Positions 48,314 through 58,315 of a stretch of DNA of 64,000 nucleotides are shown here, piece after piece. The translations under genes were made by a program, and so were the position numbers. Under the pieces are notes generated by a model. That model did no database searches and was not told the origin of the DNA. It saw only the letters and a program-made list of their open reading frames with translations. The stretch is from Dioscorea cayenensis subsp. rotundata. Lineage: Eukaryota; Streptophyta; Magnoliopsida; Dioscoreales; Dioscoreaceae. Location of the stretch: the NCBI RefSeq assembly GCF_009730915.1, contig NC_052472.1:744001-808000 (forward strand), in the 5' to 3' direction. Within the stretch, counting starts at the first letter, position 1, and every line of letters begins with the position of its first letter.

Positions 48314-48398
48314 GGGAAAATTACTGTTCAACCCTCGTAATTTTCAAAACTTCCCAAAAACCCCCTCCAACTTTTGCACACCCCGGACAACCCTCCGT
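48314..48398 (+). repeat. MULE left terminal inverted repeat
   Basis: Starts GGGAAAATTACTG. Aligned with the inverted right end over about 85 bp it is roughly 70 percent identical by eye, with matching AACCCT, CCCAAAAACCCC-like and TTTTGCA words. Confidence 0.7.
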
Positions 48399-48721
48399 TA
48401 TATTTTACATTCCTTTTAACCCCCCACCGGTAAGTTGAAGTGGGTCCACGATATGAAATTCCTTTTTTGCCCTTGCAAAAGGTGGGAAAAATGGCGCCCA
48501 ATCATAACTTTCTTTATGCATAGTTTTTCAATTTTTTTTTTTGCCTCATGCTTGCTTTTTCTCAAACAAAGTTTAGAAGGCTCATATCTTGTTCTTCTTG
48601 TTCAGAATCTGGCAACGCTTCTGTTCCACATCATGGCGAGCCTGAGGGTGTGGCATGCCTTCCTTCCTCATCCGATCAGTCGAAGTGTTGTCGTTGGATA
48701 TCGACAATGTTTTGAAGGTGT

Positions 48722-49048
48722 TGAACATTTCGAGACGCACTTAGGAATTTTTGCGATCAAAAGGAATTTTTGACTTCAAATTCTCGAAGAACGAGAAACA
48801 CCGAGCGATCGTGGAAGGAAGCTTCGACTTCAAAAATGGCGTATAAGGAAGCTATATTCCCATACTGGGACAATGACAGTCGATGGATGAAAATCGCGAA
48901 TCATGCGTTTGCGACCGCTCTGCGACGAGAAGGCAACCCTGGGTGTCCTAGAGCGAAAGAGGATCGAGTCGTGAAGTGTCCCGAGGTCCGCAAGTTGCGT
49001 TGTAGCCATTGCACGCGTTTCGGTCACAATCGCGAGATCGTGGAATGA
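48722..49048 (+). pseudogene. MURA transposase remnant: N-terminal MuDR domain joined to a decayed zinc knuckle
   Basis: In shifting frames the first ~120 bp give FRDALRNFCDQKEF then DFKFSKNEKHRAIVE, which is the MuDR N-terminal (WRKY/GCM1-fold DNA-binding) pattern. A frameshift follows the TTT run. About 100 bp later the frame reads NPGCPRAK and CSHCTRFGHNREIV before a stop at 49046-49048. That is the C-terminal CCHC knuckle region with its last Cys lost. The roughly 500-residue catalytic core (DDE) that should lie between is missing, so this is a deletion derivative. Confidence 0.65.
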
Positions 49049-49510
49049 ATCATTGCCGACTAGGCATTAGTGTATATACTTCTTATTATTGTTAAATATT
49101 GAACTTTATATTTAAATATATCTCTTACGGTTTAAATATTTTATTCTCTGTTTAACTGTTATTTTTATCGTTTAAAATAAATTTGTATCCGCTTAAAATG
49201 TACAACGGGATGGTGCTAGCGGTTCCCCAAGCGTAATTAATACACGCTCGGTTCCCCAAGAGTTTCCACTCCCGTCGCACATAAAAATCGGAAGCCGAAG
49301 CGCCAGCAGGCTGTTGGATTTCGCAGTATAAATGGGAAGGAAGAACCATTTCGTTGAACATACTCTACTGGCGCAACCACTCCTCTTCCTCTTCTTCTTA
49401 TGTGATGGTCATCCTGTCGAGTCAAAGATTTGGTGTTCACATCATTCGCTCCATTCAAACCACATTTTTTAGATTAGAGACTTTTTTAGGATGTGTCATG
49501 AGAATTTTCC

Positions 49511-49676
49511 TCTGGGACATCATCCGTAAACAACCTGTAGGTGAAAACTTTCTTTTTCTTGGCCAAGTCTAAATGCTCGCCTTCTTGCTCTACGGGTAAG
49601 CAATGACGGAAGTGCGTTTCGACTTGGTCAAGAAAAGAAGGTTTCACTTACAAGTTGATTGCGGATGATTACCCGG
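49511..49676. repeat. MULE-internal foldback, copy A
   Basis: Arms of roughly 65 bp. The left reads GTGAAAACTTTCTTTTTCTT then GCCAAGTC at 49541 onward, and the right inverse carries TCTTGACCAAGTCGAAACGC. Complementarity extends outward to CATCATCCG / CGGATGATT. The loop contains TACGGGTAAGCAATGACGG. Confidence 0.75.
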
Positions 49677-49999
49677 AAAAAGGTTCATCACATATCCTTT
49701 AAAAAGGACTTGATCTAAAAAAAATGTGGTCTGACTGGAGCGAGTGTTCTGGACACCCTATTCAAAGGTGTACTTGGACGATTCCGAGGTCCGTGATGGT
49801 TACGTCGTGCGTTAAACGAAGAGTTTGAAGCTTTAACAGAGAATTTTTGTATTGTCTTACGTGAACATTCTATTTTTATCAGAGATTTGTATTTTAAGTA
49901 AAGGTCGTTGTAATTATGTGAAATTTAAACAGAGAAAAATAAACTTAAAGGGAGAAACTGATAATTATACAGTGAAACTGAATGTTAAATAGTACACAG

Positions 50000-50146
50000 C
50001 ATAACAATCGATAAATCTCTTTCGATCGTGTACACAGATGAAAATGAAAACCAAAACAAAACCCTAGCCGATGAATCTCCCTGCGGACTTCAATATCATC
50101 CAACAAGAACAGAACCTCAAAACGAAACAGAAAAAAAATCTTTTTC
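50000..50146 (+). repeat. Internal diverged copy of the right subterminal region
   Basis: Shares, in the same order and orientation, ATAACAATCG, TTTCGATxGTGTA, AAAACCAAAACAAAACCCTAGCC-type and GAAATCTCC/GAATCTCC words, CTTxATATC and GAAAAAAAATCTTT with 56299-56479. Confidence 0.75.
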
Positions 50147-50639
50147 TAACACAATCGTTTAAAGAAAAAAAACCCTACTGAAAACGAGTTTTTCTCGTTG
50201 TAAGATTCTTCTCTTTTATGTTTATCTAGTTGTATAAGTTGATTACTGTTTAAATTCTCCTGTGTCTGTGTAAATAAAGTACTTTTCTATTTAAACATTG
50301 TCATCTTCGTTTAATTTACCTATCAGTATTTAACTATTTAATTTATCGTTAACATTGTAATTTATCATTTAAACATTTTGTGTATCTGCTTAAAATTTTT
50401 ATCTTTTCCGTTTAAACTGAAGTATTGGCAGGTGGCAAATGGCAAGTTTATGGTATCCCGTGCACAAGAATTGATGACGGCTTTAAATTTTCTAAAATTT
50501 AACATAAATATCCAAAGACCCATTTCTGGTTAATGAGAAAAGCTCGGTCCCCCGTGCGTTTCAGTTTTTTTCTGGGATCTGAAGCGTCAACCGGCTTGCG
50601 AACTTGACACCATAAATGAGAAGGAAGACCACTTCCCCT

Positions 50640-50705
50640 GGACACCCCCTCCTCCTCCTCTTTCTCGTCCTCCTCCTCCTCCTCCTTCTCCTCCTCGTCC
50701 TCTGC
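50640..50705. repeat. CTC/CCT-rich microsatellite inside the MULE
   Basis: Interrupted CTC trinucleotides 75-135 bp before foldback B. A shorter TCT/CTC run sits at the equivalent place before foldback A (about 49378-49399), supporting duplication of the whole block. Confidence 0.8.
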
Positions 50706-50778
50706 TTCTTCTCAGATGAGTTTCATCTTAATGTGTCCAAGATATTCGCTTAAAGGATCTGTCATGATCCTCTTCTGA

Positions 50779-50947
50779 CTGGAGAATCAATCACGCAACA
50801 AGTTAAACTTTCTTTTCCTATTCAAGTCAGAAAGCCCGCCTACTTGCCTGAATACGGAGGATGACGGGTAAGCAATTAAGCTGGCCTTTTGACTTGATCA
50901 GGAAAAGAAAGTTTTCACGTATTGCTTGATTTCGGAGGATTCTCCGG
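50779..50947. repeat. MULE-internal foldback, copy B
   Basis: Left arm from CTGGAGAATCAATCACGCAA through AAACTTTCTTTTCCTATTCA. Right arm from GACTTGATCAGGAAAAGAAA through GTTTTCACGT to GGATTCTCCGG. About 75-bp arms, loop near GGATGACGGGTAAG. Confidence 0.8.
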
Positions 50948-51246
50948 AGAAATGGACCATGACACATACTTTAAGTATTCAAACGGAATTGATATTTACC
51001 ACTTCAGAATTGTTCTCATCCTTTAAAAGCTTTTCCTTAGTATGCAAATATTATTTTCTGTGTTTAACTCTCAGGATCTTCGCTTCAGTCAGACTACAAG
51101 TTAACCTTTTTTAACTGTCAGTGTGTTTTCTTAACCTTTATTTACTGTTTGTGTTCTACGTTGTTTCGTGAAAGGATCTTCGCTTCAGTCAGACTACAAG
51201 TTAACCACTCTATCTGAAAGGATGTTTCGTGAACCTTCTTCCTTAT

Positions 51247-51440
51247 CTTGAGAATCAATTAGCCGTAATCACCCAACTAGTTAAACTATCTTTTCCTGCC
51301 CAAGCCGAAATGCTATCATAATTGCCTGAATGCAGAGGATTCTCCAGCGGTGGATGACGGGCAAGCAATTAAGCGAGCATTTCGACTTGGGTAGGAAAAG
51401 AAAGTTTTCACGTATTGCGTGATTGCGGAGGATTCTCTAG
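51247..51440. repeat. MULE-internal foldback, copy C
   Basis: Left arm CTTGAGAATCAATTAGCC, then AAACTATCTTTTCCTGCCCA. Right arm GACTTGGGTAGGAAAAGAAA, GTTTTCACGT to GAGGATTCTCTAG. Closest to copy B over the whole block including flanks (both followed by TTTAACTxTCAGGATCTTCG). Confidence 0.8.
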
Positions 51441-51842
51441 AGGAGGGAGTTCAGGAAACATCCTTTAAGACGGGGTTGACATTTACCACTTGAGACTTTC
51501 TGTTACCGTTTAAGAAAATGACGTCAATGTACAACTATTACGTTCTGTGTTTAACTATCAGGATCTTCGTTTAAGTCCGACCATGACACATTGATTAATA
51601 GTCGTTTTCATGAATGTGTGTTGTTTAACCTTTTTAATGTCAGTAGGTTTTGCAGGGGTTCAAGATGATGCGCATGTTATGCAACCTGTGAGCGTTCGAA
51701 TGTACTGGACACTTGTTTCAGTTATACGAGGGTCGAGTCGTGAGTGTCCAAAGTCCGAGCGGCCGTTGTAAATGTTGTAAATGTTGTAAATCTTTTATAA
51801 ATAAAACGACACAATCGTATTTGACTGTGAACTAGAAGGCAG

Positions 51843-51965
51843 CCTGGGCGGCCTAGACGAAAGAGGATCGAGTCGCAAGCGTTTGATGTCCGCGAGTTAC
51901 ATTGCAGCCGCTGCCAAGGATCCGGTCACAATCGACGATCTTGCAATGAAACTGTCGCCGACTAG
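51843..51965 (+). pseudogene. MURA transposase C-terminal zinc-knuckle remnant
   Basis: A clean 40-codon frame begins PGRPRRKRIESQAFDVRE and ends at TAG 51963-51965. It contains an intact CCHC knuckle CSRCQGSGHNRRSC (C-x2-C-x4-H-x4-C) preceded by the basic GRPRRKR hook, the usual C-terminus of MULE transposases. The same nucleotides, decayed, occur at 48930-49066. No other part of the transposase is recognisable just upstream. Confidence 0.7.
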
Positions 51966-53644
51966 GCATTGTTAATAAACCGACGATGAAACATTGTGTA
52001 TTGATGGGAACCTTTCCACATTTAAACTCTTACTCTTTACAACGAATTGAATGTATTTAAACAGAGACATTGTTATTTTAAACGGATACACTGTAATTTG
52101 AAATATTTCAACTGATGTTTAAACGATATATGGTATATTTAAACAATGAAACGGAAATGTACACAACTACTACGTAAATTAAATAATGAAATGAAAGCCC
52201 GAATGAAATTTAACCCTCGCCTTACAATTGAAAAAACAAACAAAAATTTACATTGAGATATACAAGTCATGTTCTTCGAAAAACAAAAAAACAATGAATT
52301 GAATTTATGACAGTTTACGCTCCCCTCCTTACGTATCGCGGGTAACATACCTTTAATCGAAAATATTCCTAAAGAGAAACATTGTTTCTAAAGAGAAACA
52401 TTGTGTATTGATGGGCAACTTTCCATATTTAGTTAAACAATGAGTGCATTTATTTAAACAGAGACAATGTTATTTTAAACGGGTACACCGTAATTTGAAA
52501 TATTTAAAACTGATGTTTAAACGATATATAGTATATTTAAACAATGAAAGTGAAATGTACACAATTACAACGTAAATTAAACAATGAAATAAAACCGAAT
52601 GGAATTTAACCTGCTTTACAATTCAAAACAAACAAAATTGACATTAAGATATACAAGTCATGTTCTTCGAACACGAAAACAATGAATTGAATTTGTCCAG
52701 ATTTACATTTGAAAACAAAATTGACAGTCAGATATACAGGACATGTTATTCAAAAACAAAATTTAACCCGCTTGTGACGACCCCCTTTGTCGTGGGACGC
52801 GTACCGCCTCCCTCCTAAGTATGCGGGTAACATACCGTGATCCGAGGTAAGGGAACGTCCCGTCTGCGGTGGCCGTAACTTCTCATCCCACGGAATTGCT
52901 CGATAAACCGCGATGACGTGAGCGCCGTAATCGACGCTTCCTTGTTTTGGCGTGGGGTTTTACGTAGTCGCATGCGAGCGGGTACTTTGCCGTCGCCGAC
53001 TCGCCGAACTCCATATCGACACAAAGGTCGAATAGATTCCGCTGTCGAGATATGCAAGTCGAGATTAGAATACCGATTTAAATACCAAACGGATATTAAT
53101 CGGACATAATTAAAGAACTTACCATGTCCAACGCGTCCCTTATTGTACCCTGGACATGAAGAATAACGCTCAGTATTCTTGTTTATCATCGTCTGTGACT
53201 GACGACATGGAAGTGGCCATTCATGATTATCGGGAGGATGACAATTTGAACTTCATGCAGGTCTGCAGACAAAGCATCCCCGATCATAGCCATAATCGTG
53301 TCATGTGCGTCGTCCCGCTTTGACATAAAAGCAAGTAAGCGGTCTCGGTGATGGAGGCGCTTCTTGTAAGGATATGGCTCTTTGCTCAGCGACTTTTTGT
53401 ATTATGACACTGAAAGCGTCCCATCACATCATCGATGACCATCTCCTTCCCCTCAAGCAGCATGTATAATTTGTCGGCGTGTGAGTCTGATAGCAGTCAT
53501 TCTTCCACACGACATATGCGAGGTTAAACGATAACAAATATAATAAGACCATATTGTAAATATTTAAATGATATTATTAATTGTTACATGATATTATATA
53601 TAATTAAACGATAAGTAGAAAAATTAAATGATAACATAAAGGTA

Positions 53645-53700
53645 TTAAACACTATTAGGAAATAGTTAAACACTATTAGGAAATAGTTAAACACTATAAG
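53645..53700. repeat. 21-bp tandem repeat in a TTAAAC-rich spacer
   Basis: Two and a half nearly perfect units beginning TTAAACACTATTAGG. It is a clear local instance of the wider TTTAAAC periodicity of the element. Confidence 0.85.
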
Positions 53701-53930
53701 AAAACCTTTAAACAATATCATAAAAACGTTACACTTACCCGTCCCATGAGCAGATTGAGGAAGATCCTCATCAACTCTCGCTCAGTATTTGTTAAAACGA
53801 CTCGAGCCAACCCATTTCTTCTTCTTCGAATAAAAAGCTTTCCCGAGCCGTCCGGGTCCAATTTTTCGATTAGCCTCGATCATCTCTCTCGTTGCTCGGT
53901 CGGGGTCTTCATCAAGCATCTTCCTTCGAT

Positions 53931-54090
53931 GCGGGGGACGATGGCGACAACATCAACGCTGACACATCCTTACATGGTTGTTATTGTTGTGGGATTGTGT
54001 CCGCTCGATCGCGAGGGACGACGGCGGCAGCATCAACCGCGATCACATCCTTACATGGTTCTTATTGTGGTGGGATTGTGTCCTGCTTGG
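53931..54090. repeat. 80-bp tandem duplication in the cargo linker
   Basis: Two units starting at 53931 and 54011 share GGGACGA, CATCCTTACATGGTT, TTATTGT and GGGATTGTGTCC. Both encode, on -, a DTIPxQ plus QPCKDV-like unit interrupted by stops. Confidence 0.8.
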
Positions 54091-56298
54091 CTGCGGTACT
54101 GTCGGCCACGGCCACGGCCACGACAACGGATTCGACGATCTTCTCAACCGTGGCCATGACAACAGCATCATTGGGAGACACACCCTTAACTTGTTCTTGA
54201 TCTTCAGGGATTGTGTCCATCTTTGATGCCGCAATCTCGGCAGCCGGTTCCACCGGGTCGACGATTTCATCGAGAAGAGAATCAACGACCTTCTCAACCG
54301 CGGCAACGGCCACATCATCTACGATGTCCTCCACCGTCATGGCCATGTCATCAACGGCGACAGACTCAGTAACAGCATCAGCCGCCGATAGTGTTGCTAT
54401 TGTTTCATCGTCAGCCGGCGGTGGAGACAGAGGCAGTATTGTTCTCCTCTTTTTCGCAAGTCTCTTGAATGTGGCCGCCTTTGGAACGACCTTCCCGATG
54501 ATGTCGTCGTCGTCAAATTCCGACGCCTCGTTCGTCCCGAGTGCTTCAGTTCTTTTCGAGGGATGGCGCAATGGGTTGTGAACGTCCTTCCAGCGCCTCC
54601 ACATGAGCGACAAGCCGAGGAAACTCGGTCATCAATATCTGGAATGCCTGCATAAGAGTTGCGGTGACATCTTCGCCCAATGTCACGGTGGGAGTCGCCA
54701 CGGTCGGAGGGTGCGCCATGGTCGAGGGGACCGTCGTTGTCGTGGTAGGGGGTTGTTGCAATCTGCAGGGGTAGGGGGAGGGCTTCTCCGGCTCGAGGAA
54801 TCGCTGCGCGTGGTGGGGGTCGGAAGTAGGAGAACGGCGTCTCAGCGCCACGATAGAGGCCGCCCTCTCATCCCGCCTTCGAGCAAGTGGTTCCGGGAGC
54901 AATGGCATCCATCCGTCGGTTGGCCCTCAACAAATATTTCTTCTTCAAACGATTCACGGAACCATTTCGAGAAACTAACATATGTAAACCAAACAATTTC
55001 AGAGAAAATCATTCATTTTAAACTATAAAAAACTATATTTAAAGCAGAGTGTTTATATATTTAAACGTTATAGAATATAATTAAAGCGGAGAACAAAAAT
55101 ATTTAAACCAAGTATGAATAAGAGTTAAACGGTAAATACTAAAGTTAAAGCGCTAACTAAAAATGTTTAAACATTAAAGACTTATGTTAAACATTGTCCA
55201 TGATTTATTACCTCTTTTCCATCGAGCGATGACAAGCTCGTTTCTACCGTCGCTGCTTCCGGTAAGTACTTTCACCGTAGCACGAGCATCCTTGGGATCT
55301 TGCCGAAAACGGACTTTCTTCCCCGTTCCGGCCACTCGTAAAACCGAGACGTTAAGCGCGACCGAGCAACCCTTAATGTACCCTCGTGTTGGTCTTCTTC
55401 CCGCAAGCATCTATCTCTGCACTCGGGCGGCCGCCATGGAATATCCTCCATAAGCCACTGTGCGTCGCTCGCGCCCATCGTCAGTCGCCCATGGGCCGGG
55501 TAGATCATCGACGTAATCAGCGATCCGATTCGAACCGAGTATGATGTATTTGGGAAGAGGGATCGTCCCCATGAGGTACACCATCAGGAGTTTGACAAAA
55601 TTATCTTCTTCTCCACTCTGTCGAACAAGTTGCACAAGAGTGCTCTTGATGGAGTCTCCCCTGTCGCTCGTAGGGTCTTTGATAGATACCGCCCTTCGAC
55701 AGCCGACCGGTTTTTCTTCTTCGAAGACCATCTGCGTCGCCATCGCAACGCGAGACCAAGAACGACGGCCACATCTTCGAGGTCCGAAACTCGCAGGTTT
55801 TCCCCGATCCTCGAATTTATTAGTGCGACCATCGTACTTTTGCAAAAAGAGAATCAAGAAGGGCCCTTTCTTGGTATATGGCTTCCACTCAGATGACACC
55901 GCAAAGCGGTGTCCTTCGAATAATCTCCCACTCGTCGAGGGGTCATGTTAACTTTCAATTCAACTAAGGTCTCCACAACCGTGTCAAATAGCATCGCCCA
56001 TTAACTAGGTTGACCGCCATAATCACAAAGCCTGCGATAATAACAACACATTATCGACAAAAAGTTTAAGCGGAAATATAAGGTTTTAAGCGGTAGAACT
56101 CTCGGTTATTAAGCAGAGATATAAAATGTTAAAGCAGAGACCCATTTTGTTAAGCAGAGGCGAGAATACTTAAAGCAGAGACAACAAATTTTAAAACTCA
56201 GTAACATCTCATTTCTTAAAGCGTCAACCTCGTTTTCAGTAAAAGCGCAACCATATCAAACGAAAGGGAAATGTACATTATAAATATTACACTAAATC

Positions 56299-56479
56299 AT
56301 AACAATCGAAAAAAACTATTTCGATAGTGTATACATACTGAAAACTGAAAACAAAACAAAACCCTAGCCGAGAAATCTCCTGCAGACTAACAAAACCCCA
56401 CCGAGAAATCCCCCTACGAGACTTGATATCTTCCAACAAAAAGCAGGAGCACAAAAAGCAAAAACCGAAAAAAATCTTT
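56299..56479 (+). repeat. Right subterminal region, source of the copy at 50000
   Basis: Lies upstream (in - orientation) of the DUF1985 part, so it is likely the cargo gene's 5' leader. See the copy at 50000-50146. Confidence 0.75.
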
Positions 56480-56886
56480 CTTTATATGAGCAGTTAACAT
56501 AAAACCATACTCAATACCTTAGATTGCAAGCGATGAAATGCCAACTAGTTGCTGGGGGACTTCTCCTTCGAGATACTCGGGTGGAAAGGGAAAAAGGCGA
56601 TGAAATGCCAATTACGGAGGCTTGGCAGTAGAGACAACTTCGGAGGCAGACCGAAATGGAAAAGTCAAGACGTGAGTTGAGAAAAAAAGCAAGTAAAGCT
56701 GACTCCAATAAATTGCCTCTCGGGGTTACCCTACGGAAAACCGCCCACTTCCTCTCAAATCGCCGAGATGGGCTCGTAGCCCACGACTCCCCATGCAAGG
56801 GCATTTTTCGTCCAAAAATTTGAAACTCACTCCGTTCACATCCGTTCTGAGGGTTTGAGGGTTTAAAAAAACATAGACTTTTAAAA

Positions 56887-56970
56887 AGGAGGGGTTTTTG
56901 GGGATTGCAAAACTAACGGGGTGTTTTTGGCAATTTTACAAACTTAAAGGGTTTTTTTGGCAATTTCCAC
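56887..56970 (-). repeat. MULE right terminal inverted repeat
   Basis: Inverted it starts GTGGAAATTGCC and carries AACCCTTT, CCAAAAACACCCC and TTTTGCA words that line up with the left end. Confidence 0.7.
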
Positions 56971-56979
56971 TTTTTTATA

Positions 56980-58315
56980 TTTATTTTATAATATTTATTT
57001 TTAAAATTTAATTATGATTGTTAATATATATCCAAAATTCAATTTTAATAATATTATGCTCTATTATCATCAGATATAATAATAAAAATTAAATAAAATT
57101 TAAAATAATATCTAAAAAAATTAAAATATTAATTTTAAATTAATCACTATGAAAATAAATTTTTGGTAAATTACTAATTTATGAGTAAATATCTAGCTTA
57201 ATAAAAAATTATATATATAAGGGTAAAAGTACGAGTATGGATTTTACCCGTATCCACTCCAACATGTAAGGGTATGAATAGAGTAGGGGCATACCCTGAC
57301 TTGATCTGTACATGCTAAAAAAATAACAGATAATATCTATACCCGTATCCATATCTGGTCAAAGAGGATAATATTTTTTTTGACCAAATATAGGTATAGG
57401 TATACCCATCGGGTGAAATGCAAATGATAATTTGCAGAGGTGACTTGAATAATCGACTTGTTTCTATTTTTGGTAAATTTTAAAAAGGCGTATTGATGAG
57501 ACCGTTGCGATTGTTCAGAAGGTTTTAGACTTTCAAATTGGATACTGAATGAAATGGGACTGAAAATGACGCCCTTTTTAATTTATATATATATATATAT
57601 ATATATTTATATGTATGAAAGAACACTTATAATTAAGGTGTCTGCAATAGAGCTTGCGTTTTGCCAGGTTGAATGAAGTACATACGACGGGCTAGCGGGT
57701 GTGTAACGAGATAAACTGCCATTTCTCTCTAATAGTGGTTGGTGATAAGTGATTGTTTCGTTTGCCGGAACACTGGTTCCTATTGAAAATTGCTATATTT
57801 TCATGATAGATTTTGGTGTTATGCTAATTCTGTGGTACACCTAGAATTGAATCTCAACCAATATTAATGCTAATTAGAAATTAAATATTTTAAAATTTCA
57901 AATATTTTTTTTTAAATGGACAAACTATCAATTCATTGAAAGAAGAAACAAACAATACACAGAAACTGGATCACCATAAATGAAACTCAAGGTTAAATTG
58001 ATAAATATTTTCAAAATTTTTTTAAAATATTTATCAATAAGGATAACTTTATAAAATTAATTATTAAATATTTAGAGGAGGGACAAGGGCTTATCCCAAC
58101 CAAAGAACCCAATGAATGACCTCTTTGCCGGAGTGATTTATAAACATCAACATAATCTGATAACAAACTGATATACCATAACAATTTAGGTATATATTTT
58201 GAATAACGATGAGGTGCGGCGTCTTCAACAAAACACACACACACAATGATACCAGTACCCAGCTACAGAAAATAATAATAATAATAATAATAATACTAAG
58301 AGGAAGCCACAGTAG
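56980..58315. other. AT-rich flank of the MULE and spacer
   Basis: No gene recognised. GGGTA/TACCC words cluster at 57,225-57,415 and may be the edge of another old element. An (AT)n tract is at 57581-57606 and an (AAT)n tract at 58268-58293, just beyond the transporter stop codon. Confidence 0.55.

Larger units (their letters stand above)
52815..55930 (-). pseudogene. Ulp1 cysteine-protease-like gene with DUF1985 region, decayed MULE cargo
   Basis: Read on the - strand in shifting frames. Around 55930-55195 it gives the DUF1985-like part: WKPYTKKGPFLILFLQKYDG, LRVSDLEDVAVVLGL, KKKNRSAVEGRYLSKTL, DSIKSTLVQLVRQSGEEDNF, MVYLMGT and RIADYVDDLP. From 54908 to 53930 follows an Asp/Val/Ala-rich, probably disordered linker. 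From about 53460 to 52815 comes the Ulp1 C48 catalytic part: LLEGKEMVIDDVMG, MNGHFHVV with the likely catalytic His, DDDKQEY, ERYSSCPGYNKG, then TPKQGSVDYGAH where the Cys should be and RFIEQF in another frame. AT-rich TTTAAAC spacers at 53520-53735 and 55010-55195 look like former introns. At least five frame breaks and the Cys-to-Tyr change make it non-functional. Ulp1 enzymes normally cleave SUMO conjugates. Confidence 0.7.
48314..56970. mobile_element. Mutator-like element (MULE), 8.66 kb, carrying a Ulp1/DUF1985-like cargo gene
   Basis: Boundaries come from terminal inverted repeats (48314-48398 and 56887-56970) and a perfect 9-bp target-site duplication TTTTTTATA (48305-48313 and 56971-56979). 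Nine bases is the Mutator hallmark. Content supports this: MURA transposase remnants on + (48722-49048, 51843-51965) and a convergent Ulp1 cysteine-protease-like pseudogene with a DUF1985 region on -. Plant MULEs carrying Ulp1-like genes are known (Kaonashi-type in Arabidopsis). The transposase catalytic core is absent, the cargo is frameshifted, and internal duplications (three foldbacks, an internal right-end copy) show rearrangement. It cannot be autonomous. Base composition, with islands rich in CG dinucleotides, differs from the surrounding spacer. Confidence 0.82.

Noticed and set aside
56511-56804. 97-codon - strand frame near the MULE right end
   Set aside because: No domain resemblance; likely leader sequence of the cargo gene or chance.
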